64,000 bases of DNA from Aphrophora alni (taxonomy: Eukaryota; Arthropoda; Insecta; Hemiptera; Aphrophoridae). This document shows positions 13,147 to 24,887 of the stretch, in pieces (position 1 is the first letter of the stretch; the number at the start of each line of letters is the position of its first letter). Below the pieces are notes generated by a model. The model was not told where the DNA came from. It did not search any database and saw only the letters and a program-made list of their open reading frames with translations. The DNA lies in contig OY740773.1 in assembly GCA_963513935.1 (NCBI GenBank), positions 95,961,291 to 96,025,290 of the forward strand, given 5' to 3'. Position numbers and translations under genes: made by a program.

Positions 13147-14341
13147 GCATGCAGTCACATCCAATATTATTTTGATTTTAAATTAGTACACATTACTTTA
13201 CAGATTTAAAAAAAAAACTGACATGAAGACACATTATTATATAGAGTTTTGTTTCTTGAACAAAATTTGTTATTCTTTATAAAGAATAATTTCACAACCA
13301 AAGTTCCTTTTATTAACAACTGTCATTTTTGAAAAAGTTTATATTTCCTTTTATACATATATACGTGATGATCTGGTGCACTTAGAGAATATTGAAACCG
13401 AGTTTGAACCTGTCTGGAGTTGCAATCTCGGACCAGCTTTTGCTAAGCAAAAAGCAAGTTAAAAAGAGATTTAGACAAACTCATACAGGTTGTTCGACAA
13501 GTCTTTGTAATGAAAAATGATTTTTAATTTAATTAAAATGAAAAGGAAAATTATCAGAATTACAAAATGTCCAAAAAAGATTATAAATAATTTTTTTTTA
13601 ATATTAATAAAGAATCTAATATATCTCGATCTTTGTTTGAGATAAAGAATTGTAACAACTGCTTGGAAATTTTAAAACAAAAGATTCTAATTAAGAAAAA
13701 CATTTGACTAGTTAATTCTTTGATTTTATAATTTGATTTTGTAAATTGTTTTTAAATGAAAGAAGGTTATTCTATTTTTTACAAGACATTAGCCTTCAAT
13801 AAAATTACTGAACAATCAAAAGAAAATAATCCTAGTTAAATTATTTCTGAACAAAACATATATCAGTAATTAAAACTTTAAAATATTAACAGATTTATAT
13901 ATAGAATGGTCAAATTTTAATTTCGAATACCTGGAACTTGTTGTAAAATGCTTAGAAGCCTGACATGTGCCTGAAGGTCATTGTGAGATGAAAATTAACA
14001 TGTAGAAAACAAAACTCACTGAAAAAACTAACGGTATTATTTAACTGTAACATATTTTTAGAATTTAGAAAGAATGAAGCTGTATAATTACTGTCATAAT
14101 GCACTTTTGCTATTTCGGAGATTTCATGTTTAAAAAAACTGCTGCTTAATGATGTGATTTAGAAGCGACTAGACTGCCGGCGGTTGCTTCAGTCCAGAGT
14201 GCACCGATCATGTGATTGTGGATTATGATATTCCCCGCCAGGTCTCAGCACACGGCGGTAGCATGACAATATCCGAATAAGGGTGTTGGTTTACATATGT
14301 CAATAAAGCAGATTTTATATTTTTGTCTGAAGGGCGTTACA
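13081..14341 (-). repeat. LTR A', partial 3' LTR on the minus strand
   Basis: Reverse complement of 11168-12424 with few differences. It reads from TGTAACG at 14341 to the TTGACGTCAA box at 13081, so the last third of the LTR, including the microsatellite and CTGGTAACA end, is missing. Upstream on the minus strand it is preceded by a G-rich polypurine tract, which identifies it as a 3' LTR. Confidence 0.85.
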
Positions 14342-15989
14342 GCTCTCCCCCCCGCGAAAGACGGAGTTGGGGTGGAGTCAGAAAAGGGGCCAAAAGGGCC
14401 TCCCACAAAATTTTGAAGACAGGGGCACCTGATAGAAACAACGCTTCATAGTGCTTTTAATCACCACTCTAGGGTGTAGCCTCCTTCGGCGCTTACTTAT
14501 TAAATTTTGAAATTTCTAAGGCGTCTCAGCTCTTCCCGCCAATCAAAAGAAATCGGGCTAGTCCCAGGAGAGAAAGAGCTGAAGATGACGCAAAATGTCG
14601 ACATTGCTGTGCATGATCTGGCATTGTACCACTAGGGTACGGGAGGATGGGGTAAAGGGGAGGAGTGGCACCTCGGGAAGCCAAGGGAGGTGACCACTCC
14701 GGGGAACAAAGGGAGGGAAGTGTATAACACTTGACGCATTCAGGAAATCGGACTCAGAGGGGGGGGACAGTCCTCTGAGCCGATTTAAAATATAAATTAC
14801 AAAAATAAATTAAAATAAAATGAAAACTCCTGAAGCTATAGTCAGATCATGCTCAGCGTCGTTATTTAAATTTCTCTTCTCCCATACGAAGAAAAATTTA
14901 AACTATTCACGGCTCAATAATTTTTAAAAAAATTTAGAAGGGCCAAAACAAATAATCAATTCCAAAATAAACAAAGAAGCAGTATGAAACGTTGAAGAGT
15001 CAAAATGGTTCTACTGTACAAGGCAGGGCATGTAGTTGTTGACTTAAGGTCTTATGTGTGTCTGTAATCATGTGCCCCCCAAAAAAAATTAATTTAATTA
15101 AAAAAATTATGTTAAAAAAAATTTCATCAAAATTGTTATGCTGTTTTTCAAAAAAGTGTGAAAGAAAGATGTGAGTAAAGAGACAGTATAAAAAAAAAAG
15201 TGACCCATGATATGGAAAACCCAACTCCGGTTTTCTCATCCCTAACAATTAAATAAGGAAACAAACATGTTGACCTGCTAACGACCAAAATAATACAAGG
15301 GAAAAGCAAACAGGCCAACCATGTTTTCCTACATACAAAATCTGGGCACCTATATTAGGAAGGGAAAATTTAGTACAAAATTATTTTTATTTAAGATCGC
15401 AAAGTCTGTTTAATTTTGAGAAGGGAGAGAAATTGAAATGAACACACCCCCAAAAAAAATGAATAAATAAATTGAGAGTTGTGTATATTGTATATATGTA
15501 TGTGTGTGTGTAAGAACCAAAACAAACAAGCAAAATGAATCCTCGAGAAAATTTTTGAAAATTTGAAAAGTATTTATTTTATTTATTTTTTTTAATCTAT
15601 TTTTGGATTTTTATTTATTTTATATTTATATTTTTTGTATTCTCGATAAAGCCTTGCCTGTTTGAATCGAATCCTGTGAATTACTAAAGTATATAATGAA
15701 AATTTTCAAAAGAGAATAAAGGAAAGGAAAAGAAAAAAAATTGATCAAAATTGGTCTAGGTGTTCTTGTGAAAGGTGTGTTTATGTGAAATTATTTAGAG
15801 ACTAATAAGTTTTTGTAAAAAAAAAAATCTTAGTTTCATCAACAATGGTTGTTCGGTTTATGAAGTAAGCTGTAATGATAAAGAAAGGTGAGCTTTGTCC
15901 GGCACAGGATCAATTTAAAAATATTAAATTTTTATGGTTCCAAAAAAAAGACAAATTTTATAATTAACTACGCTCTGCTACCAAAAACA
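14342..15989 (-). other. Internal region of the LARD-like element (PBS to PPT)
   Basis: On the minus strand this begins with a primer site at 15972-15983 (TGGTAGCAGAGC, 6 bases after the LTR end) and finishes with the polypurine tract GGGGGGGAGAGC at 14342-14353. About 1.6 kb with no gag, protease, reverse transcriptase or integrase. An 82-codon frame (15248-15000) matches nothing I know. The 450 bases nearest the polypurine tract are GC-richer and correspond to 16260-16790 in the inserted element on the other strand. This is the layout of a large retrotransposon derivative. Confidence 0.72.
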
Positions 15990-16615
15990 TGTTACCAGGC
16001 GACTGAGAATTAAAGATTGTGGAACCTACTGGTAAACATGTTTAAAAAAAAAAAAAAAACAAATTTCATTAACAAGTGCTAAAATTTATTTAGCTTAAAT
16101 TTTCTGAATTGAATTTGACCATTTGTAGCATTCAAATTCTAAAAAATCCATCCTGCAAAATAAAATTCATAAACTTGTTTTCCACATCCAACTTCCGTCG
16201 CTTGACAGATGCTGCCACCCGGCGAGATCATCCAAAACTAACGATCATATGATATCGGATACTCCCCCCCGTCTGAGTCCGGCCTTTCCTGTAAGTCCAA
16301 TGTGCGATGCACATTCCCTCCCCAGTCCCCGGAGTGGTCACCTCCACTTGGTATTCCCGAGGTGCCACTCCACCCCTTTCCCCTTGTACCTTAGTGTACA
16401 AAGTCAGTTCATGCACAGCAATGTCGACCTTTGCGTCACCCTTCAGCTCTTTCTGTCCGGGGCTTGTCCCAATGATAGGTGGGAAGAGCTGAGACGCTAT
16501 AGAAATTTCAAAATTTAATAAGTAAGTGCCGAAGGAGGCTACACCCTAGAGTGGTGATTATTAAAGCATTATGAAGCGTTGTTTCTATCAGGTGCCCCGT
16601 TGCTAAATTTTGTAG

Positions 16616-16755
16616 GAGGCCCTTCTGGCCCCTTTCTTCAATCTGTTCTTGGAGGCCCTTCTGGCCACTTCTTTAGAATTTTTTTTTGGAGGCCCTTCTG
16701 GCCCTTGTCCCTTTTTCAAAATTTTGTGTTAGGCCCTTCTGGCCTCTTTTCTGAC
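16616..16755 (+). repeat. Four irregular tandem copies of GGAGGCCCTTCTGGCC
   Basis: The word AGGCCCTTCTGGCC occurs four times (about 16617, 16654, 16690 and 16732) with spacers of 20-30 bases just upstream of the polypurine tract. The related region at 14380-14405 has only one recognisable copy. Confidence 0.8.
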
Positions 16756-16790
16756 TCCACCCTAACTCCGTCTTTCGGGGGGGGGAGAGC

Positions 16791-18739
16791 TGTAGCATTC
16801 AAATTCTAAAAAATCCATCCTGCAAAATAAAATTCATAAACTCGTTTTCCACATCCAACTTCCGTCGCTTGACAGATGCTGCCACCCGGCGAGATCATCC
16901 AAAACTAACGATCATATGATATCGGAGGGCAGAGTACAACGGCTGGCCAGCCTAGCTGTCTAAATACCCGTTATCTAGTCTACCGGTAGTCACTCACAAT
17001 GCCTGACTCTTCATCGTTACGTTAGATATAATAAATTTCTTGATTCTCAAAAATTCTGCTTCAACCTTCAACGATGCTTAATCTACAGTTTCTGTGCGTT
17101 TTAGTCTATAATGTTGGTTAAATTATTATTTTTTTTACGGCACAAGCTCACGTGATCTGCGACAGGATTTTCCAGGTACTGAACCTTACAGATCTTATCA
17201 TACTTTAAATTTTTGTTAATGCTTTAAAATAATTTATTAATTATCATGTATTATTTAAAATATGTATTTCTTGTTTTGTTTAATATTCAATGTTCTTTTG
17301 AAACTGAGTGATTATAAAAATTTACTTTTAAAAACATACTTCACAAAACCTTGTAAAGGCACATTTTGAGTTTTGAACAATTATGTGAAATAAGTGCAAA
17401 CTAATGTTGAACTTTAAATGATTAAAATATCTTATTGAAAATGTCAAATATAAAACAATTGGAGAAATCTGTTCTAAATCAGAAAATTTCGTTTTACAGA
17501 CTTTGCAGACCTTGCAAGTCTTATACAAGCTTTGTTTCAAACAAAATTAAAATATATATAAATAGATTTATAATAATCTAAGAAGCTTAGAAGTACCATC
17601 TTAACGAATTTCTGTTATACCATCAATTTTCTTTAATTTTGACAAATAACCAGATATTTACTTTAATAATGAACTTTAATGCTACAACATGTCTGATTTT
17701 GTACAGACGCTAAAAAACATGTTTTTTGCTCATAGCTAATATGCTGGTAGAAGAAACACGGCTAAAGATCTGAACACGTTTCGCCCTGTTAACAAAACAC
17801 GTTTTGTTTCAACATAGATTCAGAGTTTCACGTGCACAAAAGTGATGTTACAAAAAAAACTAACTTTATAGAACTCTAATTAAACTCATATTGTATATGT
17901 GCCTAAATCTATTTCAGCGAATATGTTTTCTAAAAAAAAAAAAACTATCTTTTAGATGTAGACTTGTGTAATTAATTATAAAATATATAAAATATTTATT
18001 GGGTGGAGCCTGCATGCAAACTTTCGGTCCTAACAACCTCCCAGAGGTTAGTTTCTAAATTAAAACAATTGACGTCAATTAATAAAACTTAATATTCAAA
18101 ATTTTCTTTTTAAAATAAACTTCTCCTTTTTATAATAAATTCTTTATCTAAAATATATATATATTTATTGGCCAATATAGCATTTAAGAAATTTATAAAA
18201 TAAGTAATATTATGTAACTGTTTTAGAAAGCTATCATTTCATAAAGTTAAAAGGGGGGGGAATAAAAATCAGTATCTTTTCATCTTTTTTTTATTTTTGT
18301 AATTTTTACATTTAAGGGCATATAATCTTTTTTTTTTGGATTAATGATAATCCTGTTAATTGTTAAGCTGTGCTCATTGTCTTTTGTTAAACTTTGTAAC
18401 TATAACATATATAAACTAAAAAAAAGGGGGGATAAATTTTCAGAATCTATTGATTAATTTTTTTGTTTAAATTATAATATTTTGTATTAAGGGCGTATAA
18501 CTATTATTAATTATAATATTTTTTTTTAATCATAAGCTGTTTATGATAATTTTGTCTCAGGATGTCTTTCTCAATTGTAAATGATAAAATCTGAAACGTT
18601 GAAATTTCTTTTTCTGTTTCAATAAACTTGAGCCTTGTTAATCACTAAATTTGTTTTTGTCCTTTTAATTTTTTTTTAATTTCTAAACATTGTTACCATT
18701 TTGGTTCCGCCTTTCTTAAATTTAAGTCCCCTGGTAACA
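16791..18739 (+). repeat. LTR B, full-length 3' LTR
   Basis: 1949 bp from TGTAGCATTC to CTGGTAACA, preceded by a polypurine tract. It shares landmarks with LTRs A and C: TCCAGGTACT, GGGTGGAGCCTGCATGCAAA, GACGTCAAT, a TA run, an A/G-rich GGGGGGATAAA motif, and TAATAAACTTGAGCCTTGTT-like 3' sequence. It belongs to a different subfamily from A. Confidence 0.82.
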
Positions 18740-18914
18740 CATTTACAAAAAATTATTTATAACAAAGATTTCATAGTTTTTGGTTTTTTTTTTTTAAATT
18801 ACAAAATTTAGATTTCAGCTTAATACGAAAAGAATTTAAATTTTAGATATAAAAAAAGGCCGAAATTATGTATTACAGTAAACAAGATTTTGTATTATCA
18901 AATACTTAGTTTAC

Positions 18915-18917
<3 letters not shown>

Positions 18918-18962
<45 letters not shown>
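18918..18962 (+). repeat. (TA)n microsatellite
   Basis: A TA run in the split LTR A'', at the place where LTR A has its CT/TA tract. Confidence 0.95.
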
Positions 18963-18965
<3 letters not shown>

Positions 18966-19179
18966 TACATTTTTAAAAAACTAGCTAGATCACATACCTT
19001 TTCTATTTAAAAAAAAGACAAATTTATGATATATAAAGAAATTAATGTTGTTTTAAACTATTGACGTCAATATGATTTTAATTTTGAAAAATAACCCCTT
19101 TGGGGTCGTGTAGGCCGAAATATTTTGCATTCAGTCCCATCCAATATTATTTTGATTTTAAATTAGTACACATTACTTT

Positions 19180-20678
19180 TGTAGCGTTACATATAAATTA
19201 ATTTAATAATCTGTACTAAATTTATCAACCGTCCACCCCCGCCTTGCCTCATATACCTGCATCCGATAGCTAGTGTAACCTGGAGGCCAAAGTAGAAACC
19301 CATCGCACGATATATCTCTCTCCTTTTCTATCACCGGATAACGTCCAGTCTAAAAATACCGTTATTCACTTCACTTCAACCTAGTAGAACATGTGGTCGT
19401 TCCAAAATCTAATCGGCCTTCATTTGCAAAAAGCTCTACAATTCTCGTCATAATAATTTGATAAATCATTCAAAAATCGTTACGATGCAATAGGTGTTTT
19501 TCTAAGAATGTCAGTGTTTTAGAGGTGTAGAGATAATGTGTCAGTGAGTTTTGTTTTAATAAAACACGGCGTGTGCTTCTATTCAAAATTTCTCAGCACT
19601 TCACAACCAGTCCAGGTACTTTATTTCTCAGATTTTGCTATACTATAAAATTTGTTAATATTTTAAGCTTTGTTTATTGAAATATGTGTTTAGTATTTTC
19701 TTTTAGTATTCAAAATTTTTACTGAAATTTAATAACTTATAAAAGCATTTCCTTTCTTTAAAAGATAATTTACAGAAGCTAAATGTAAACTTTAAGCAGT
19801 CAAACTTTGAGTATTGAGCAGTCATATTAAATCTTAAGCAGTCAAAATATTAAATGCTTGATCATATCAAAAACTAGCAAAAAAGGTTTTTCTGAACTAG
19901 AGTCTTTTGTCTTTAGAAAATTTCTAACTCTTGTTATAAGTCTTTGTTTCAAACAGAAATCAAGATATTCATATACTACTAGTATTAACAACTAAAAGGA
20001 CTTAATTTATAATCTTTTCTGGATTTCTGTAATTACGATAATTTTCTTGATTTTGATGAAATAACAAAGCATTTTGAATAAGAGAAAACTTGTGCTATTA
20101 CATGTATAAGATTGCATAAATCTCTATTAGACCTGTGTTTCTTTTCAACAGCAAAAGCTGGTCCAAGTTTGCTGGATTTTGTATTCTGGATTTTGCAAGT
20201 CTATGCAGCAAAATAGGATGCCTGTTAAAAGACTCTACCTAACTGTTTGAGACATGTTTATAACAAAAACTTTGAAAAGTCGATAAGTGCACTATAAAAT
20301 GATTTTCATCTAAAATACTGACTCTAATTGTGAACCTGTTCTTATGTATATTTTTGGAACTGAACTCTGTTTAACAATATGTCCTTTACTGTTTATATGT
20401 TATAATTTGTAATTATTTATAATACAAAATATATTATTGGGTGGAGCTGCATGCAAACCTTTCGGTCCTAACAGCCCCAAAGGGGTTATTTTCAAAATTA
20501 ATAAAACAAAATTGACGTCAATCTAAAAAAAAAAAAGAATTTTATGATTTAAAAATTTCAATCTTTAAAATTTCACTATTTAAAAATTTAAATATTTGAA
20601 AATTTCAGTATAAAAAAAAATTTCACTATTTAAAAATTTCCTTCATATTATAAACAAATTTCCTTTTTTTATATGTAT

Positions 20679-20732
<54 letters not shown>

Positions 20733-21198
20733 TTGGCCAACTTAGAATGTAAGAAATGTAAACAAAATTATGATATTTTATAAGTAATTTAATGATGAAA
20801 ACTTGTTAGAATTAATATACCTTTTGAACTAATATTTTAATTTTGATTATAGAATCTTTTTTTTATTGTTAAATTCTTTTATAACAGTTTGTATAAAAAG
20901 GGGGGATAAATGTCAAAAGTTTAATTGTTAATTTTTTTTTACTAACTAAGGGCATGTAAACTTTTTTTAAAGAAGATTCAATTTATAATCTTATTCATGG
21001 ATAACCTTTTGGTGATGTCAAGTAATCTTAAGCTGGTATTTGCCTAATTGTAAATGGTAAAATCTGATCCGTCGAAATTTCCGTTTAAATTTAATAAATT
21101 TTGGCTTTGTTAATTATATAATTTGTCTTTGTCTTTTTTTTATTAAACATTGTTACCAGTTGGTTCCACCTTTTGATAATTTAAGTCGCCTGGTAACA
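19180..21198 (+). mobile_element. Solo LTR C inserted in LTR A''
   Basis: 2019 bp beginning TGTAGCG and ending CTGGTAACA, flanked by CTTT on both sides (19176-19179 and 21199-21202). The uninterrupted sequence is seen in LTR A' near 13190-13205. There is no internal region or second LTR, so this is a solo LTR left by recombination. It shares the GGGTGGAGCTGCATGCAAA, GACGTCAAT and GGGGGGATAAA landmarks with LTR B. Confidence 0.88.
20682..20729 (+). repeat. (TA)n microsatellite
   Basis: A TA run of about 48 bases inside the solo LTR C, in the same relative place as in LTRs A and B. Confidence 0.95.
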
Positions 21199-22100
21199 CT
21201 TTACAGATTAAAAAAAAAACTGACATGAAGACACATTATTATACAGAGTTTTGTTTCTTGAACAAAATTTGTTATTCTTTATAAAGAATAATTTCACAAC
21301 CAAAGTTCCTTTTATTAACAACTGTCATTTTTGAAAAAGTTTATATTTCCATTTATACATATATACGTGATGATCTGGTGCACTTAGAGAATGTTGAAAC
21401 TGAGTTTGAACCTGTCTGGAGTTGCAATCTCGGACCAGCTTTTGCTAAGCAAAAAGCAAGTTAAAAAAGAGTTTTAGACACGCTCATACAGGTTGTTCGA
21501 CAAGTCTTTGTAATGAAAAATGATTTTTAATTTAATTAAAATGAAAAGGAAAATTATCAGAATTACAAAATGTCCAAAAAAGATTATAAATAAGTTTTTT
21601 TTATATTAATAAAGAATCTAATATATCTCGATCTTTGTTTGAGATAAAGAATTGTAACAACTGCTAGGAAATTTTTAAACAAAAGATTCCAATTAAGAAA
21701 AACATTTGACTAGTTATTTCTTTGATTTTATAATTTGATTTTGTAAATTGTTTTTAAATGAAAGAAGGTTATTCTATTTTTTACAAGACATTAGCCTTCA
21801 ATAAAATTACTGAACAATCAAAAGAAAATAATCCTAGTTAAATTATTTCTGAACAAAACATATATCAGTAATTAAAACTTTAAAATAAAAAAACTGCTGC
21901 TTAATGATGTGATTTAGAAGCGACTAGACTGCCGGCGGTTGCTTCAGTCCAGAGTGCACCGATCATGTGATTGTGGATTATGATATTCCCCGCCAGGTCT
22001 CAGCACACGGCGGTAGCATGACAATATCCGAATAAGGGTGTTGGTTTACATATGTCGATAAAGCAGATTTTATATTTTTGTCTGAAGGACGTTACAAATA

Positions 22101-22824
22101 CATTTTAAGGATATTATTATTTAAAGATATATTACTATAGCTATATTGAGATCAATTTTTCTAACAATAAACATCCAAAGTTTTTATATTTTCATTCAAA
22201 GCAAAACTTTGTTACTTTATTAGGAACTTTAAATAAATTATATTCTGATAAGTAAATAATTTATGAATATATAATTACTAAATATACTCACAAATTTGTA
22301 AATAATCGTATTATTTGTATAAATTACGTATAGACTATACCTAACCGTACTTTATCATTTTATTAATACGTATTTTGATGTATGTGCAAGACATATATTC
22401 AGTTGTACGGAAATTGGCTACCTTACGATCCGGTAATGGAATTTCTAAAGCTCACCTTCTATACATCTATGTAAGGAATCTATTCAAAACATGTGATGAA
22501 GTATTTAGTAACCATTCTACGGAAACTTCTTGTTAACAATATATTAACAAGATATACTTTATTAAAACCAAGAGTTCAGTTGTTTAATCAATAACATATT
22601 TGTTAAACTAATAGAGCTTTATTACAGTCACACAAAAATAGATTTATAATAAGAACTATTAATGTTTCACAAACATTAATTATTACAAGTAATTAGTTAT
22701 TCATAAAGTTATATACAGTGGTCTAAGTTGAAATAACTTACTTTTTGTTAATTAATTGTTTAAAAAAAATAATAAATAACTTTTTGGATATAACAAATAA
22801 ATAATAATAATTTTATTTATTAAA
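22101..22824. other. AT-rich DNA with a weak dispersed repeat
   Basis: No gene. Roughly 22370-22570 resembles 58850-59040 (shared blocks around CGGTAATGGAATTTCTAAAGCTC and ACAGTAATGGTACTTATAAAACTC). The match is diverged. Confidence 0.45.
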
Positions 22825-23524
22825 AATATTTAAATACTTAAGAAACTTAATCTCAGGTTTCGGTTCTCGCCGGCACAGTCCAAACCTTCACAAGTTTTTA
22901 TCAAATTCATACATATATTAAATATTTGTAACAAAAAAAAATTAAATATATATAACCACTATAACATAGAAACATAAATATCAATTAAGCCAATTTAAAG
23001 TCAAATTCATAAACATATCTCACCATATACAAAGTTCTGTTCAATAACCTGATCTCACCATATACAAAGTTCTGTTCAATAACCTGTTTTTATCCTTTAC
23101 TACACCCTCCTTCTACAACTTCTACAAACCGAACAACTAATATCAATCACAAAAAAAAATACCATTCTGAAATCTTCTTCAAATTTTATCACTATTTGAA
23201 ATTAACAGATCTGTTCTGCTCTGCAATACAAATCATACTGACAATAATAATTTTAAATTTTGTTAACAAAGAATATTTTAGTTTTTGCTTTGTTGTCTTA
23301 AAATATCTTTTTCTTCTTTTTTTTTTTTTTAACTTCTTTGTACTTTTAACATTGTATATTTAATTTATACTTAATCTAAACAAATTTATTAATTATTATT
23401 ATTACTATTATTAACTATTGACAATTTTTTTTATTTTTTATTTATTTAGTGGTTTTTTGGCTAACTCTAACCATATTTAATTATTTTTATTTAACTATAG
23501 CATATTCCATGTGAGTTGTCTCAA
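22825..23524 (-). repeat. Gypsy-type 3' LTR
   Basis: 700 bp, more than 99% identical to 26936-27644 apart from homopolymer lengths. Both carry a 35-bp tandem duplication (ATCTCACCATATACAAAGTT unit, here at about 23015-23085) and a T-rich stretch near 23320. Just upstream on the minus strand, TTGTAAGGGAC occurs twice about 45 bp apart, which may be a duplicated polypurine-tract region. Confidence 0.88.
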
Positions 23525-23693
23525 TGTCCCTTACAATTTTTTTTTGCAAATCCATTTAGTCAGTCCCTTACAATTTTATTTGCAAAGTTAATTTTTGAAT
23601 TAAATGGGTTTGTCAAAACATACAATGACAACGAGCAATGAATAGAATTTTTTTTTTTTTTTAAATTTATTTATTTATACAAAATTATGGTAA

Positions 23694-24887
23694 TTAATCT
23701 TGTATATATTTATAATGTTTTATTGCTGAGATATGATATGGTCCGTTTTCTTTTGTGTTTTGTAAATCAGTTATAAAAAATGTTGTTTTTCCTACAATCT
23801 GGCTAATTTTATAGGGACCTTCATAAATTTCGAATAGTTTCGATGTTTCTCCTTGGGCGGCATTAGATTGCGCAAAATTCTTGACCAATATTAAATCTCC
23901 GATGTTAAATATGGTGGGCTTGTGTTGTTCATTTAACTTCCTTGCTCGCTTCTATCGTTTAGTTTCAATTCGTTTCAAGGTTAAGTGCAGTTTTTCTTCT
24001 AATGGGATATCCTTATACAGTTGATTTTCAATAAACGGCTCCCAAAATCTAATATTGCGTTGACCCAACTGAAGTTCATTCGGTGTAAAACCTGTTGTCT
24101 CATTGTAAACTTCGTTTAACATGTCTGTTATATCTGTTATGTACTTTGCCCATGATTTATGGTTTCCCGAACAGTAAGTCCTAAAACATCTCTTGATCTC
24201 CTTAATCGGTCTTTCGGCCATGTTGGATTGTGGTCGATAAAACGGACTAAATATTGGTATAATATTATTTTCTTCTAGTTTTTTGCTCCATAAGCGGCTC
24301 CGGAATTGGGTCCCGTTGTCTGACTGTATCATCTTCGGTACTCCATGTTCTGGTATATAAATATTGAATAACTTATTTAAGATAGTCTTAGTATTTGCGT
24401 TTCTAATGGGATAGAGTTGAATAAATTTTGTAAATATATCGATAATTACTAGGATGTACTTGGTTCTGCCTATACTGGTAGGAAGTGGTCCTACTATGTC
24501 CACTGCGAGCTGATGGTTTTTCTCCCGACATGTAATTCCTTGAGCTGGTCCCCTGGATGGATGTGGGTTACTCTTGCATCTTTGACATGAGTCGCACTTT
24601 GATAAAGTCACTCGGATGCGTCTTCCCATGTTTTTGAAAGTAAAACTCTCTTTAAGTATATCGAAGCATTTCTTTGCCCCGCAATGTAAATAGTAAGTGT
24701 GGCATTCCCATACTAGTGAATCAATAATGAATTCGGGTACCATAATGGTCCATTGTTTGTGGAGGCGTTTATAAAGAATTTGATTGTGGTAGCAGTAATT
24801 TTGAAGAAGGTTTGTATCTAAAATTTGATTTTGTGTTTTTAATAATTCTTGTATGATTTTAAATAAGTTTTGGTCTTGTTTTTGTAG
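23694..24887 (-). pseudogene. Gypsy-type integrase with C-terminal GPY module, broken
   Basis: Inserts element DNA. In frame with the preceding RNase H after its TAA stop. An HHCC zinc finger appears as CHTYYLH...KCDSCQRC, then the catalytic core with AVDIVGPLP (Asp), MIQSDNGTQF (Asp) and NMAERPIKEIKR (Glu), all three catalytic residues present. A TAG at 23952-23954 interrupts the frame. It then reads on as GDLILVKNFAQSN and YEGPYKISQIVG, the GPY module, with its last stop at 23694-23696. No chromodomain or envelope frame follows. Confidence 0.88.

Larger units (their letters stand above)
16124..18739 (+). mobile_element. Deleted long-LTR element inserted in LTR A''
   Basis: 2616 bp flanked by CATT on both sides (16120-16123 and 18740-18743). 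It begins with the first 136 bp of an LTR (16124-16259), jumps to the 3' internal region (16260-16790, ending in the polypurine tract GGGGGGGGGAGAGC) and finishes with a full 3' LTR (16791-18739). The rest of the 5' LTR, the primer site and most of the internal region are deleted. The two 136-bp LTR starts differ at one base, so this copy is young. Confidence 0.85.
15990..22096 (-). repeat. LTR A'', 5' LTR of the minus-strand element, split by two insertions
   Basis: Reading down from 22096 (TGTAACG), the LTR occupies 22096-21203, 19179-18744 and 16123-15990, ending TGGTAACA. The gaps are the insertions 19180-21198 and 16124-18739. A deletion of about 260 bp relative to LTR A' lies near 21888, between A-rich sequences. 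Confidence 0.82.

Noticed and set aside
15000..15248. 82-codon minus-strand frame in the LARD-like internal region as a gag remnant
   Set aside because: No zinc knuckle, capsid or other gag motif. The hydrophobic, Phe-rich content looks like translated AT-rich DNA.
16228..16809. Overlapping frames of 61-89 codons on both strands
   Set aside because: They fall in the GC-rich 3' internal region of an LTR element, are not conserved as frames in the sister region 14342-14790, and resemble nothing.
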